The notes beneath the pieces are model-generated. The model made no database searches, had not been told where the DNA came from, and saw only the letters and a list, made by a program, of their open reading frames with translations. This document shows positions 1-9,238 of a stretch of 64,000 bases of DNA, piece after piece (positions within the stretch are counted from its first letter, which is position 1; each line of letters starts with the position of its first letter). Both the position numbers and the translations under genes were made by a program. The DNA lies in contig JACQAP010000008.1 of assembly GCA_016194905.1 (NCBI GenBank), positions 350,104 to 414,103 of the forward strand, in the 5' to 3' direction. The DNA is from Betaproteobacteria bacterium (GTDB lineage Bacteria; Pseudomonadota; Gammaproteobacteria; Burkholderiales; JACQAP01).

Positions 1-65
1 CGCGGGAATAACCATTCGCGTGACGATCCGCCGCCGCAGTTCACTCTGTACAAACTCTTCCGTTC

Positions 66-1511
66 ATGTCCACGCCCGATAGCGTCCAGCTGCTCGCCGA
101 ATTCGGTAGCCGGCTCGACGCCGTGCATTCGCAGTCCGACCTCAGGCTTGCCTTGCAGATCGAAATAGTCGACCTGGCGGACCGCGGTGCGCGCGAGTTT
201 CTGGAGGAACTGGAGGCCCGCTATTTTGCAGGCGGCGGAAACGCCGAGTCGGAGGGGCAGTCGCGAGTCTGGGGTCCGGTATCGCTGTATTGCGCGCAAC
301 TCGAAGCGGCCTACATGCATCTGGTCCGGCAGTTTCAGACTTACAGTCAGGGCTGGGCGGAAGTCGGCGACAAGATTCCGATGGTGGTGGCGCGCGCCCT
401 GCGCGCGACCTCGATGAGGTTGAAGTGGCAGCTCATGCGTTACCTGCCTGTCGAGAAGGATCTCTGGCAGACCCTGTCCCAGTTATGGACCTTCGCCGAG
501 GACAAGGGCATGGAACAGGCACGGGTCGTGGTCTACGAGGACAAGTCGACGCTGCCTCGCGAATTTCTGAAACCCATGATGCTCGCCGTCTCGGCAGCCG
601 ACAGTCTGCCCGCCCTGGAAGTGGACATCGCCCACCGCGTCATCGATCACCTGTCGGACCGATTCGAACTGCAGCGCCATCCCGCGAAGACCTGCAACTT
701 CTTCGTCGACATCGATCGCTGGACGGCGCCGGAGCGCTACACGCCCGTCTCGGTGGTGCGCTCGGGCGCAAGATTTTTCGGTCCGGGCCGCGTCATGACG
801 CAGATCGACGAACTCGTTTCGCGGCTGGCCGGCGGCGAGATCGCGCCGAGGGAAATGAATCTGCACGGGATCAGCGACATGGGTGCGGTCGTCCACGTGC
901 TGGAGCATCTTGGCCGCCACTGGTGGGAGCGGCGTCCGGAACGGCGGGCGGAGCGTCGTCGTTCTCTGTCGCAGATCGGCGTCTTGCACGGCTTCGACGC
1001 AATCATGACCCGTCTTTCATCGGATGAGATCGTGGAACAGATGCGTCCTCCCGCGGAGACGTGGAGTGTGGAGAACGAGAGCGACGACGGTTACGGTGCC
1101 GTGCTCCCCATGGGCCATGGCGGGTGGCTGCATGTCGGCAAGGTGCTGGCCCTGAAGCCCGCCGATACCCGCATCTGGGCTGTCGGGATCGTGCGCCGCC
1201 TGGCCGCGCAGGAAGGGGGACAGCGCCATATCGGGATCGAGTTGCTGGCTCGCGGGGCCCGGCTCGTGACGCTGCATCGAAGAACCGACGCCCAGCAAAC
1301 CTGGAAAGCCCTGCTGTTGCCGTCGCATTCCGGCGGCGACGCGAGCCTGGGTGAAGTGAGTCTCCTGCTGCCCGCGGGCAGCTTCCTGCCCGATTCCAAC
1401 CTGGAGATGGAGGTCTACAGCACCAGTTACATCCTGGAGCCGCGCCTCCTGCTCGAGCACGAAAACGACTTCGAGATGGCGCGCTACCGCATCCTGCAGC
1501 GCGTCGGTTAG
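66..1511 (+). CDS. Conserved hypothetical protein with possible C-terminal PilZ-like domain
   Basis: A 481-residue soluble protein with no signal peptide or membrane segment. The first 330 residues are mostly helical and not recognised. The C-terminal part (about residues 340-430) contains an ENESDDGYG stretch, which fits the N/DxSxxG signature of c-di-GMP-binding PilZ barrels. It is followed by a GWLHVGKVLAL...WAVGIVRRL...HIGIELLARGARLV pattern of alternating strands, as seen in PilZ-like domains of betaproteobacterial proteins. The RxxxR half of the ligand motif is not clear, so binding is only inferred. It stands alone, with the first repeat element directly behind it. Confidence 0.6.
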   Translation: MSTPDSVQLLAEFGSRLDAVHSQSDLRLALQIEIVDLADRGAREFLEELEARYFAGGGNAESEGQSRVWGPVSLYCAQLEAAYMHLVRQFQTYSQGWAEVGDKIPMVVARALRATSMRLKWQLMRYLPVEKDLWQTLSQLWTFAEDKGMEQARVVVYEDKSTLPREFLKPMMLAVSAADSLPALEVDIAHRVIDHLSDRFELQRHPAKTCNFFVDIDRWTAPERYTPVSVVRSGARFFGPGRVMTQIDELVSRLAGGEIAPREMNLHGISDMGAVVHVLEHLGRHWWERRPERRAERRRSLSQIGVLHGFDAIMTRLSSDEIVEQMRPPAETWSVENESDDGYGAVLPMGHGGWLHVGKVLALKPADTRIWAVGIVRRLAAQEGGQRHIGIELLARGARLVTLHRRTDAQQTWKALLLPSHSGGDASLGEVSLLLPAGSFLPDSNLEMEVYSTSYILEPRLLLEHENDFEMARYRILQRVG

Positions 1512-1517
1512 ATCCGG

Positions 1518-1682
1518 TTAACCGCGAAGGCGCAAAGGAAGCGCGAAGAAACCCAAAGGGGAATTGAAAGCGGCAAACGAACCTATGGGGCGTCGAGAAC
1601 CGGGTAGTGCCGAACCATTCGCCGAAATTTTTTTCTCGCCCTTCTTTGCGTTACCTTTGCGTCTTCGCGCCTTTGCGGTGAA
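1518..1682. repeat. Intergenic long inverted repeat, GCGCAAAG/GCGAAG type (R1)
   Basis: The left arm (1518-1561) reiterates words such as AAGGCGCAAAGGAAGCGCG. The right arm (1641-1682) is an imperfect reverse complement (CTTTGCGTCTTCGCGCCTTTG). The arms enclose about 80 unrelated bases. It fills the gap between two convergent genes. Short open frames inside it are artefacts of the repeat. Confidence 0.8.
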
Positions 1683-1690
1683 GTGTTGCT

Positions 1691-2356
1691 TTAGAGCAGT
1701 ACCCGCGTAAGCCACGCGCTGATATCCTCGAGTTCCCCGGCGCAGACCGAGTGCGGCATCGGATACTGGTGCCAGTCGACGTCGTAACCGAGTTTCAGCA
1801 GTTGATCGCGCGATGCTATCCCCAGCGGCAACGGCACGATATTGTCGGCGATGCCGTGACCCAGGAAAATCGGCACGTCCTTGTTCGCCGCGTTGCGTTC
1901 TTTCTCGATCTTCGGCGTCAGCGGCAGATAAGCAGAAAGCGACATCACGCCGGCCAGCCGTTCGGGCTGCCGCAATCCGGTCTGCAGCGAAATCACGCCA
2001 CCCTGTGAAAATCCCGCGATGACGATGCGGCCCATTGGCACGCCGCGCGATTCCTCCTTCGCGATCAGTTCCTCGATCATCTTCTGCGACTGCCGCAGGC
2101 CTTGTTCGTCTTCCTTCATGACCAGATCCTGATAGACGATGTCGTACCAGGCGCGCATCACGAAGCCGCCATTGATGGTCACCGGGCGCATCGGTGCATG
2201 CGGGAATACGAAGCGAATGCCCAGCGGCGGCAGCGACAGCTCCTGGACGATCGGCACGAAGTCGTTGCCGTCGGCGCCCAGACCGTGCAGCCAGATGACG
2301 CTGTGGCTCGGTTTCGGTTTGGTCTCGATCTCTATTACTTGCAGTTGTTCAGCCAT
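1691..2356 (-). CDS. Carboxylesterase / acyl-protein-thioesterase-like alpha/beta hydrolase
   Basis: 221 residues, the usual length of the phospholipase/carboxylesterase family (Abhydrolase_2). An IWLHGLGADGNDF stretch forms the oxyanion region. GFSQGG (about residue 115) holds the nucleophile serine. GHGIADNIVP holds the acid, and the MPHSV segment near the C-terminus holds the catalytic histidine. It probably hydrolyses short acyl esters in the cytoplasm. It converges on the first gene and shares direction with mog, from which it is separated by a repeat element. Confidence 0.88.
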   Translation of the reverse strand: MAEQLQVIEIETKPKPSHSVIWLHGLGADGNDFVPIVQELSLPPLGIRFVFPHAPMRPVTINGGFVMRAWYDIVYQDLVMKEDEQGLRQSQKMIEELIAKEESRGVPMGRIVIAGFSQGGVISLQTGLRQPERLAGVMSLSAYLPLTPKIEKERNAANKDVPIFLGHGIADNIVPLPLGIASRDQLLKLGYDVDWHQYPMPHSVCAGELEDISAWLTRVLL

Positions 2357-2375
2357 GATTTAGGTCAAGATCGTG

Positions 2376-2550
2376 GGACACGGAGTTCACAGAGAGAAAA
2401 GAGAGAACGCAGAGGAAAAGAAACAAGAACGGTTCCTGAAAAGTTAAATTTTTGCAAGTTATACACTCCGACGCTAGCTGGGAGCTTCTTCTGATCAGTT
2501 ATTGCCCTTCTCTGCGCCCTCTGTGTTTGCTGCGCCTCTGCGTTGGGTGG
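2376..2550. repeat. Intergenic long inverted repeat, mixed ACGGAG/GCAGAG type (R2)
   Basis: The left arm (2376-2423) carries GGACACGGAGTTCACAGAG followed by AACGCAGAGGAAAAG. The right arm (about 2507-2550) carries CTCTGCGCCCTCTGTG and GCGCCTCTGCGTTGGGTGG. The arms are imperfectly complementary and enclose about 85 bases. The element fills the gap between the mog stop and the esterase start. Confidence 0.8.
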
Positions 2551-2555
2551 AATCA

Positions 2556-3149
<594 letters not shown>

Positions 3150-3160
3150 ATCAAGAAAAT

Positions 3161-3328
3161 CTCAACGCAGAGGGCGCAGAGGGCGCAGAGGACGCAAAGG
3201 AAAGCGATCAAGTAGGAAACCTATTGGGCACACGTTAAGCGCCAAATTGGAAATGGACATGTGGATCGAATTGTTCATGATTTCCTTTGCGCGCTTTCTT
3301 GTTTTTCCTCTGCGCCCTCTGCGTCAAC
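3161..3328. repeat. Long inverted repeat, GCGCAGAGG type, running into the darP 3' end (R3)
   Basis: The left arm (3161-3204) is three reiterations of GGGCGCAGA ending in GACGCAAAGGAAAG. The right arm (3281-3328) reads TTTCCTTTGCGCGC then CCTCTGCGCCCTCTGCGTC. About 75 bases lie between. Most of the right arm lies inside the darP coding region and encodes its last residues. Confidence 0.85.
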
Positions 3329-3829
3329 GATTTTATGGGGGGCGGAATTCAGGGTTTCGCGAAGCACCTGGAACAGTTCGCGGAAGCTCTTCGGTGGTTT
3401 GCTGGCCTCGGCCTCGCGTTTGGCATTGCGCATCAGCGTGCGCAACTGCTGGATGTCGGCCCGGGGATAGTCGTTTATCAGTTCCTCGAGCGCCTTTTCG
3501 TCCTTCAGCAGTTTCACGCGCCAGCGTTCGATCAGGTGCAGACGGGCGGTTTCTTCGACCGATACGCCTTTCCATGCGTCAAGCCGGGCGCGAATCGTTT
3601 CAGCGTCGCCTTCCTCGCGCATCAGGCGTCCGATGTATTGCATCTGGCGCCGCAAAGCGCCGAACTTGGAGATGCCGCGGGCTTCCGCAATGGCGTCGCG
3701 CAGGCGCTCCGGCAGGTCGAGTTCGGCAAGCTTGTCTTCACCCACGGCCACCAGTTCCTCGCCCAGATCCTGCAGTGCCTGATCGTCTTGCTTGCGCTTT
3801 GTCCTGCTGGGCTGAACTTCTTCTTCCAC
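3275..3829 (-). CDS. darP: Dual-action ribosomal maturation protein DarP (DUF615/YjgA)
   Basis: 184 residues of the DUF615 family, a small basic and acidic protein that associates with the 50S ribosomal subunit during assembly. Typical segments are KRKQDDQALQDLGEELV, an LPERLRDAIAEAR helix, GALRRQMQYIGRLMR (about residues 60-75) and YPRADIQQLRTLMRNAKRE. The last 15 or so residues (DAEGAEEKQESAQRKS) are encoded by the right arm of repeat R3 and are not a normal family tail. It is divergent from pmbA, the usual proteobacterial arrangement. Confidence 0.9.
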   Translation of the reverse strand: MEEEVQPSRTKRKQDDQALQDLGEELVAVGEDKLAELDLPERLRDAIAEARGISKFGALRRQMQYIGRLMREEGDAETIRARLDAWKGVSVEETARLHLIERWRVKLLKDEKALEELINDYPRADIQQLRTLMRNAKREAEASKPPKSFRELFQVLRETLNSAPHKIVDAEGAEEKQESAQRKS

Positions 3830-3952
3830 TGGGTGAGACCTGGGGAGTCCTGAGTCGGCAAGCTGGTATCATAACCAAACATTTCCATCTGCGGCGTGCC
3901 GCCCGAGTTGTCCGGCAGCACGCCGCTTCAATTTTCAGGTTCAGAAGACATC

Positions 3953-5293
3953 GTGGCGAGCAGCGAATTCACCCATTCAGCCGATACCCTCAGACAGATT
4001 GCCCGCGCCGTGCTCGACTACGCGCGCGAGCGCGGCGCCAGCGCCGCCGAAACCGAGGCGAGCGAAGGCTTCGGCCAGAACGTCACGGTTCGCCGCGGCG
4101 AGGTCGAGACCATCGAGTACAACCGCGACAAGGGCGTGGGTGTCAGCGTCTACATCGGCAAGCAACGTGGCCACGCCAGCACATCGGACTTTTCCGCGCA
4201 GGCCTTGCGCGACACCGTCGATGCCGCATTGTCGATCGCGCGGCTGACGGCATCGGATCAGTTTGCCGGACTGGCGGATGCCGATCTGCTGGCGACACAT
4301 ACTCCCGAACTCGATCTCTATCATCCCTGGGCTATCGACGTGGAGCAGGCGATCGAGCTGGCGCGTTCCTGCGAGGACGCTGCGTTCGCCGCCGATTCGA
4401 AAGTCTCCAATTCCGAGGGTGCGTCGGTCTCGGTGCAGCAATCTCACTTCGCTTATGGCAATTCCAATGGTTTCCTGGAGGGGTATCCAAGCTCGCGCCA
4501 CAGCATCGTCTGCGCGGTGATTGCCGGCAAGGACGACACCATGCAGCGCGACGACTGGTACACCATCGCCCGTTCGGCGACCGACCTGGATGCCGCAACC
4601 GAGGTGGGCACGCGTGCCGGCAAGCGCGCGGCGCGCCGGGTCGGCGCGCGCAAAGTGGCCACCGCGCGCGTGCCGGTGCTGTTCGAAGCGCCGGTCGCAT
4701 CCGGCCTGCTCGGTCATTTCGTCGCCGCGGTCAGTGGCGGCAGTCTGTATAGAAAGTCCTCCTTTCTGCTCGACAGCCTCGGCAATCCGGTGTTTTCGCC
4801 GAATGTGCAGATCCATGATCGGCCGCACATTCTCAAGGGGCTCGCCAGCAGTCCGTTCGACGACGAAGGCGTGGCCACCCGCGCCCGCGACGTCGTGCAA
4901 AACGGCGTGCTGCAGGGTTATTTCCTCGGCAGCTACTCCGCGCGCAAGCTTGGGCTTCGATCCACCGGCAACGCCGGCGGCAATCACAACCTCAGCATGG
5001 ATTCCACCGACGGCGATTTGTCCGCGTTGCTGAAAAAGATGGGAACCGGCCTGCTGGTCACCGACTTGCTGGGACAGGGTGTCAACATGGTGACGGGTGA
5101 CTACTCGCGCGGTGCGGCCGGATTCTGGATAAAAAACGGCGAAATCTCCCATCCGGTGCAGGAAATCACCGTGGCCGGCAATCTCAGGGACATGTTCAGG
5201 AATATCGTTGCGATCGGCTCCGACGTGATCGTGCGCGGCTCGCGCCAGTGCGGCTCGGTGCTCGTCGAGGGGATGACGGTGGCGGGGGAATGA
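3953..5293 (+). CDS. pmbA: Metalloprotease PmbA (TldE)
   Basis: About 446 residues from the GTG at 3953. That GTG is preferred because homologues begin shortly before the DTLRQIARAVLDYARERGA helix. An upstream GTG at 3896 would add 19 unlikely residues. PmbA/TldE pairs with TldD in a zinc protease complex that matures modified peptides and degrades unfolded ones. TldE lacks the zinc motif itself, and none is visible here. Family features include VETIEYNRDKGVGVSVYIGK, GLLGHFVAAVSGGSLYRKSSF, RSTGNAGGNHNL and the C-terminal GVNMVTGDYSRGAAGFWI. Confidence 0.93.
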   Translation: MASSEFTHSADTLRQIARAVLDYARERGASAAETEASEGFGQNVTVRRGEVETIEYNRDKGVGVSVYIGKQRGHASTSDFSAQALRDTVDAALSIARLTASDQFAGLADADLLATHTPELDLYHPWAIDVEQAIELARSCEDAAFAADSKVSNSEGASVSVQQSHFAYGNSNGFLEGYPSSRHSIVCAVIAGKDDTMQRDDWYTIARSATDLDAATEVGTRAGKRAARRVGARKVATARVPVLFEAPVASGLLGHFVAAVSGGSLYRKSSFLLDSLGNPVFSPNVQIHDRPHILKGLASSPFDDEGVATRARDVVQNGVLQGYFLGSYSARKLGLRSTGNAGGNHNLSMDSTDGDLSALLKKMGTGLLVTDLLGQGVNMVTGDYSRGAAGFWIKNGEISHPVQEITVAGNLRDMFRNIVAIGSDVIVRGSRQCGSVLVEGMTVAGE

Positions 5294-5307
5294 CGGAAGT
5301 CATTCCC

Positions 5308-5460
5308 CAGGGGCTAGGGGAGAAGCAGGGACTAGGGGCTAGGGGAGAAGCAGGGGCTAGGGGAGAAGCAGGGACTAGGGGCTAGGGGAATGCAGGGGCT
5401 TGGGAGGTCGGATCGGGTTTACGAATTGACTCTAACCCCTAGCCCCTAGTCCCTCGCGCA
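5308..5460. repeat. Long inverted repeat of the GGGGCTAGGGG type (R4)
   Basis: The left part (5308-5407) reiterates AGGGGCTAGGGGAGAAGC and GGGACTAGGGGC several times as direct repeats. The right arm (5432-5460) reads CTAACCCCTAGCCCCTAGT, the reverse complement of the unit. It ends just before the following ATG. It shares its unit with the element at 30503-30624 but not with the GGAG-type elements. Confidence 0.85.
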
Positions 5461-5467
5461 TGGACCC

Positions 5468-6103
5468 ATGAAGAGTCGAGATCAAACAACCGCACTGCTA
5501 CTTCGAAGCCTGGTAGTCGCGCTTCTGCTGAGCGCGCTCGCCGCCTGCGGCGAGAAGCCGCCGCCGCTGCCGAAGCTCGGCAGCGATGATGTCATTCTCG
5601 CTTTCGGCGACAGCCTGACCTACGGCACCGGTGCCGGAACGGAAGAGGCTTATCCGAAAGTGTTGGCTAAGCTGATAGGCCGCCAGGTCGTTGGCGCCGG
5701 CGTGCCCGGAGAGACGACGGCCGATGGGCTGGAGCGCCTGCCCGCGGTGCTCGATGAGGTCAAGCCCAGGCTGGTGCTGCTATGCATGGGCGGCAACGAC
5801 ATGCTGCGCAAGGTGGATTTCGCGAGCATCGAATCGAATCTGCGCGCGATGGTGCAACTGGCAAAGGCGCGCGGCATCGGCGTCGTGCTGATCGGCGTGC
5901 CGACGCCGGAACTGTTCGGCGGTCCGCCGGAGTTCTACGACAGGATTGCGAAGGAGCTCTCTCTGCCGCTGGAAAAGAAGGTATTGAACGACGTATTGTT
6001 CGACCGCAGCCTGAAGTCCGACCCGATTCATCCGAACGCCACGGGGTATCGCCACGTGGCGGAAGCGCTTGCCGGTCTGCTGCGCAAGGCGGGCGCAGTC
6101 TGA
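5468..6103 (+). CDS. GDSL-type arylesterase/lysophospholipase lipoprotein (TesA-like)
   Basis: 211 residues with a lipoprotein signal: a charged N-terminus, a hydrophobic stretch, then LSALAAC with the lipobox cysteine at about residue 27. The SGNH hydrolase blocks follow: FGDSLTYGTG (block I serine), the glycine block near GVPGETTADG, MGGNDMLR (block III Asn) and DPIHPNATGYR (block V Asp and His). It probably hydrolyses lysophospholipids or aryl and thio-esters in the periplasm, anchored to a membrane. It stands alone, with the ABC importer 21 bases downstream. Confidence 0.9.
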   Translation: MKSRDQTTALLLRSLVVALLLSALAACGEKPPPLPKLGSDDVILAFGDSLTYGTGAGTEEAYPKVLAKLIGRQVVGAGVPGETTADGLERLPAVLDEVKPRLVLLCMGGNDMLRKVDFASIESNLRAMVQLAKARGIGVVLIGVPTPELFGGPPEFYDRIAKELSLPLEKKVLNDVLFDRSLKSDPIHPNATGYRHVAEALAGLLRKAGAV

Positions 6104-6124
6104 ACCTCACTCGCATGGCCTGGA

Positions 6125-7171
6125 ATGGTGATGATGGCACTACGTGAATGGCTGAAGACTGTGGCTCCGGCACTCGCGTGCGTTGTCGCTCTGTGCGCGA
6201 ATACGACCGGCGCCGCCGTTCCGGAGAAAACGAAAGTCGTCCTGGCCGTGGGCGGCAAGACGACGCTGTATTACCTGCCGCTGACTCTTGCCGATCGCCT
6301 GGGCTACTTCGCGGACGAAGGCCTGGACGTGGAGATCAACGATTTCCCCGGCGGCTCGAGGGCATTGCAGGCACTGATCGGCCATAGCGCCGACGTCGTC
6401 TCCGGCGCCTACGAGCACACCATCGTGATGCAGACGCTCGCGCAGAAGGTGCAGGCTTTCGTACTGCAAGGCATGAATCCGGGACTTGAACTCGGCATCC
6501 GCAAGGACAGGGCGGCGGAATACGCCTGGGCAAAAGATCTGAAGGGCATGAAAATCGGCGTGTCCGCGCCGGGATCGAGCACGCATATGCTGGTCAATCA
6601 TCTGCTGGCCTCGGTTGGACTCAAGCAGGATGACGTTTCGATCATCGGCGTCGGCACCGGTCCATCCGCAGTGGCGGCGATGCGCAGCGGGCAGATCGAC
6701 GCTCTCTCCAGCGTCGAACCCGTGATGACGCTGCTCGAGCGCTCGGGCGATATGAAGATCGTGGTCGAAACCATCACCGAGAAAGGTGTGCGCGACGTAT
6801 TCGGCGGCAGCATGCCGGCGGCGACGCTGTATGCGCGCGCTGACTTCATCGAACAGAATCCGCATACGGTGCAGGGGCTGACCAATGCGATCGTGCGCGC
6901 ACTGTTGTGGCTGCAGCATAGTACAACCGAGGACGTGCTCAACACGGTGCCGCCGGAATATCTGCTCGGCGACAAGGCGCTCTATGCGGCGTCGTTCGAG
7001 CGCCTGCGGCCGACCTATTCGAAAGACGGCATGATTCCGAAGAAGGGCGTCGACAATTCCTACAAGGTATTGCTGGCGCACAACGCTGCCGTGCGGCGGG
7101 CGCCCGTGGTGTGGATCAACCAGACCTACACCAACGCCTTCGTCGAAAAAGCGCTGCAGAAGTACAAATAG
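6125..7171 (+). CDS. NitT/TauT-type ABC transporter substrate-binding protein (NMT1-like)
   Basis: 348 residues with a cleavable signal peptide ending near NTTGAAVPE. The mature part matches the SsuA/ThiY/NMT1 fold: TTLYYLPLTLADRLGYFADEGLDVE, then GGSRALQALIGHSADVVSGAYEH, GMKIGVSAPGSSTHMLV and AMRSGQIDALSSVEPVM. These proteins deliver organosulfur compounds, nitrate, pyrimidines or similar small ligands, and the exact ligand cannot be read. It is the first gene of a binding protein, ATPase and permease operon. An ATG at 6134 is an alternative start. Confidence 0.88.
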   Translation: MVMMALREWLKTVAPALACVVALCANTTGAAVPEKTKVVLAVGGKTTLYYLPLTLADRLGYFADEGLDVEINDFPGGSRALQALIGHSADVVSGAYEHTIVMQTLAQKVQAFVLQGMNPGLELGIRKDRAAEYAWAKDLKGMKIGVSAPGSSTHMLVNHLLASVGLKQDDVSIIGVGTGPSAVAAMRSGQIDALSSVEPVMTLLERSGDMKIVVETITEKGVRDVFGGSMPAATLYARADFIEQNPHTVQGLTNAIVRALLWLQHSTTEDVLNTVPPEYLLGDKALYAASFERLRPTYSKDGMIPKKGVDNSYKVLLAHNAAVRRAPVVWINQTYTNAFVEKALQKYK

Positions 7172-7173
7172 GA

Positions 7174-7974
7174 ATGAAAAGTTCGCTGGGACTGGAAGGC
7201 GTGACCTGCACCTTTGCCGCGCGAGGGGGCAACGCCGGTTACACCGCCGTCGCAGATGTGAATCTCGCTGTGCTGGAAGGCGAGTTCGTGTCGGTGGTCG
7301 GCCCCACCGGCTGCGGCAAATCCACGCTGTTGAATGTGGCTGCCGGGCTGCTGACGCCCACGCGCGGAAGCGTGACCGTGTTCGGGGAGAAACTACAGGG
7401 CATCAACAGGCGGGCCGGTTATTTGTTCCAGAGCGAAGCGCTGATGCCCTGGCGTACGGCATTGCAGAACGTGACGGCCGGGCTGGAGTTCCGTGGCGGC
7501 GATGCGGAAGAGGCGCGCGCACGCGCGGCGCACTGGCTCAAGCGCGTCGGGCTCGCCGCCCACGGGCACAAGTATCCGCACGAACTCTCCGGCGGCATGA
7601 GAAAGCGCGTCGCGCTGGCGCAGACGCTGATTCTCGATCCCAAGATCCTGCTGATGGACGAACCGTTCTCGGCCCTGGACGTGCAGACCCGCAGCCTGAT
7701 GGAGAACGAATTGCTGAACTTATGGGCGCAGGACCGCAAGTCGGTGGTGTTCGTTACGCACGATCTCGAGGAGGCCATCTCGCTGTCCGATCGCGTCGTG
7801 GTGATGTCGGCGGGACCGGCCAGCCGGTTGATCGGCGAGTTCGCCATCGACCTGCCGCGTCCGCGCGACGTATCCGAAATAAGGCTGACCCCGCGCTTCG
7901 TCGAACTGCACAAGCTGATCTGGCAGGCCCTGCGCGACGAAGTGCAGAAAGCCTATGCGCATTCGCTGGATTGA
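7174..7974 (+). CDS. NitT/TauT-type ABC transporter ATP-binding protein
   Basis: 266 residues from the ATG at 7174, two bases after the previous stop. An in-frame start further upstream would lie inside the binding-protein gene. Walker A GPTGCGKST is near residue 45, the Q-loop is LFQSEALMPWRT, the ABC signature is LSGGMRKRVALAQ, and Walker B ILLMDEPFSALD is followed by a VTHDLEEAI H-loop. It powers the importer formed with the flanking binding protein and permease. Confidence 0.92.
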   Translation: MKSSLGLEGVTCTFAARGGNAGYTAVADVNLAVLEGEFVSVVGPTGCGKSTLLNVAAGLLTPTRGSVTVFGEKLQGINRRAGYLFQSEALMPWRTALQNVTAGLEFRGGDAEEARARAAHWLKRVGLAAHGHKYPHELSGGMRKRVALAQTLILDPKILLMDEPFSALDVQTRSLMENELLNLWAQDRKSVVFVTHDLEEAISLSDRVVVMSAGPASRLIGEFAIDLPRPRDVSEIRLTPRFVELHKLIWQALRDEVQKAYAHSLD

Positions 7975-7995
7975 AAAAGCAACTTCAAGTCCTGT

Positions 7996-8170
7996 AACCA
8001 CGGAGAACACGGAGAAATGAAAAAGGCAAAGGTAAACTTACTTAGTATGACCTGCAGGGAAATCGCGGCAACAACTGACTCCGACTCCGGGGAAGAATCC
8101 ACATCCAGTTTTCGACGCGTTGACTTATCCCGGGTTTCCTCCGTGCCCTCCGTGTCCTCCGTGGTTCAAG
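7996..8170. repeat. Long inverted repeat, ACGGAG/CTCCGT type (R5)
   Basis: The left arm (7996-8014) reads AACCACGGAGAACACGGAG. The right arm (8137-8170) repeats CTCCGTG three times and ends CTCCGTGGTTCAAG. About 120 bases separate them. The element interrupts an ABC importer operon between ATPase and permease, and its right arm ends only six bases before the permease ATG. Confidence 0.85.
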
Positions 8171-8176
8171 GTTGAT

Positions 8177-8950
8177 ATGAAACGTGGGACGCTTGTTGTC
8201 TGCCAGGTCGGGCTGCTGATCGGGTTGTTCGTGCTCTGGCACGTGCTGGCCGCGACGGAAACGCTGCCGAAATTCTTTTTCGGCGAACCGCTGGTCGTAC
8301 TGGCGCGCGTGCGCGACTGGTTCATCAGCGGCAAGATCTATCCCCATCTCGGGGTAACGCTGATCGAGACTCTCCTCGCCTTCGTCATCGGCACCGCGCT
8401 CGGCCTGGTATTCGGCCTGTGGCTGGCGCTCTCCGACTTCGCGGCGAAATTGCTGAATCCGTATATCACCGCGCTCAATTCCATGCCGCGCGTGATTCTG
8501 GCGCCGATCTTTGCGGTCTGGTTCGGGCTGGACATCAAGTCCAAGGTCATGCTCGGGATCACGCTGGTGTTCTTCATCGTCTTCTTCAGCGTCTATAACG
8601 GCGTGCGCGAAGTCAGCCCCACGATACTCGCGAACGCGCGCATGCTCGGCGCAAACGGCCGGCAGTTGCTGCGACATGTCTATCTGCCAAGCGCGACAGC
8701 CTGGGTGTTCTCCAGCCTGCACGCCTCCGTCGGCATGGCCTTCGTCGGGGCCGTGGTCGGCGAATACCTCGGTTCCGCCCGCGGCGTCGGCTATCTGATC
8801 CTGCAGGCGGAGGGCGTCTTCGACATCAATACGGTCTTCGCCGGGGTGCTGGTGCTGACCGCCTGCGCCCTGGTCCTCGACTACGCCGTCACCCTCGCCG
8901 AAAGACGCCTGCTGCGCTGGCGACCGGGCAGCGTCTCTTCCGCTTCCTGA
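8177..8950 (+). CDS. NitT/TauT-type ABC transporter permease
   Basis: 257 residues from the ATG at 8177. A longer open frame reads back into repeat R5 and gives proline-rich nonsense, so the later start is chosen. About six membrane segments are visible. The EAA loop is seen in ANARMLGANGRQLLRHVYLPSATAW (about residues 155-180). It forms the channel of the importer with the two genes upstream. The operon is split from it only by the repeat element, so co-transcription is likely. Confidence 0.88.
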   Translation: MKRGTLVVCQVGLLIGLFVLWHVLAATETLPKFFFGEPLVVLARVRDWFISGKIYPHLGVTLIETLLAFVIGTALGLVFGLWLALSDFAAKLLNPYITALNSMPRVILAPIFAVWFGLDIKSKVMLGITLVFFIVFFSVYNGVREVSPTILANARMLGANGRQLLRHVYLPSATAWVFSSLHASVGMAFVGAVVGEYLGSARGVGYLILQAEGVFDINTVFAGVLVLTACALVLDYAVTLAERRLLRWRPGSVSSAS

Positions 8951-8971
8951 TCTACGGCGAATTCCAGAATG

Positions 8972-9163
8972 AACCACGGAGAACACGGAGGACACGGAGG
9001 AAAATCACGAGAAAAGAAGGGCGCTGGGTTAAAAGCCGTGCATCTGTGGACGGCCCCCGTAGCGGAAGAAAGTTGACGGCACAGGTTCGCAAAGTATCAC
9101 TGCTGTTACCCCAATCCTGGTTTTCCTCTTTCTTGCATTTCCTCCGTGCCCTCCGTGGTTCAC
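8972..9163. repeat. Long inverted repeat, ACGGAG/CTCCGT type (R6)
   Basis: The left arm (8972-9004) has three ACGGAG units in AACCACGGAGAACACGGAGG plus GACACGGAGG. The right arm (9138-9163) reads CCTCCGTGCCCTCCGTGG and ends TTCAC. The roughly 130-base interior is unrelated to that of R5, although the arm words are the same. Confidence 0.85.
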
Positions 9164-9238
9164 GTTATTTGATTGTCTTGAGCGCAATGGCCAGTCCGTG
9201 CTAGAAACGGGTTCGGGCCTCTCAACAAGAAAACGCAC

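Noticed and set aside
8120..8176. Upstream extension of the ABC permease (proline-rich start)
   Set aside because: It is a translation of the repeat right arm. The membrane protein starts naturally at ATG 8177.
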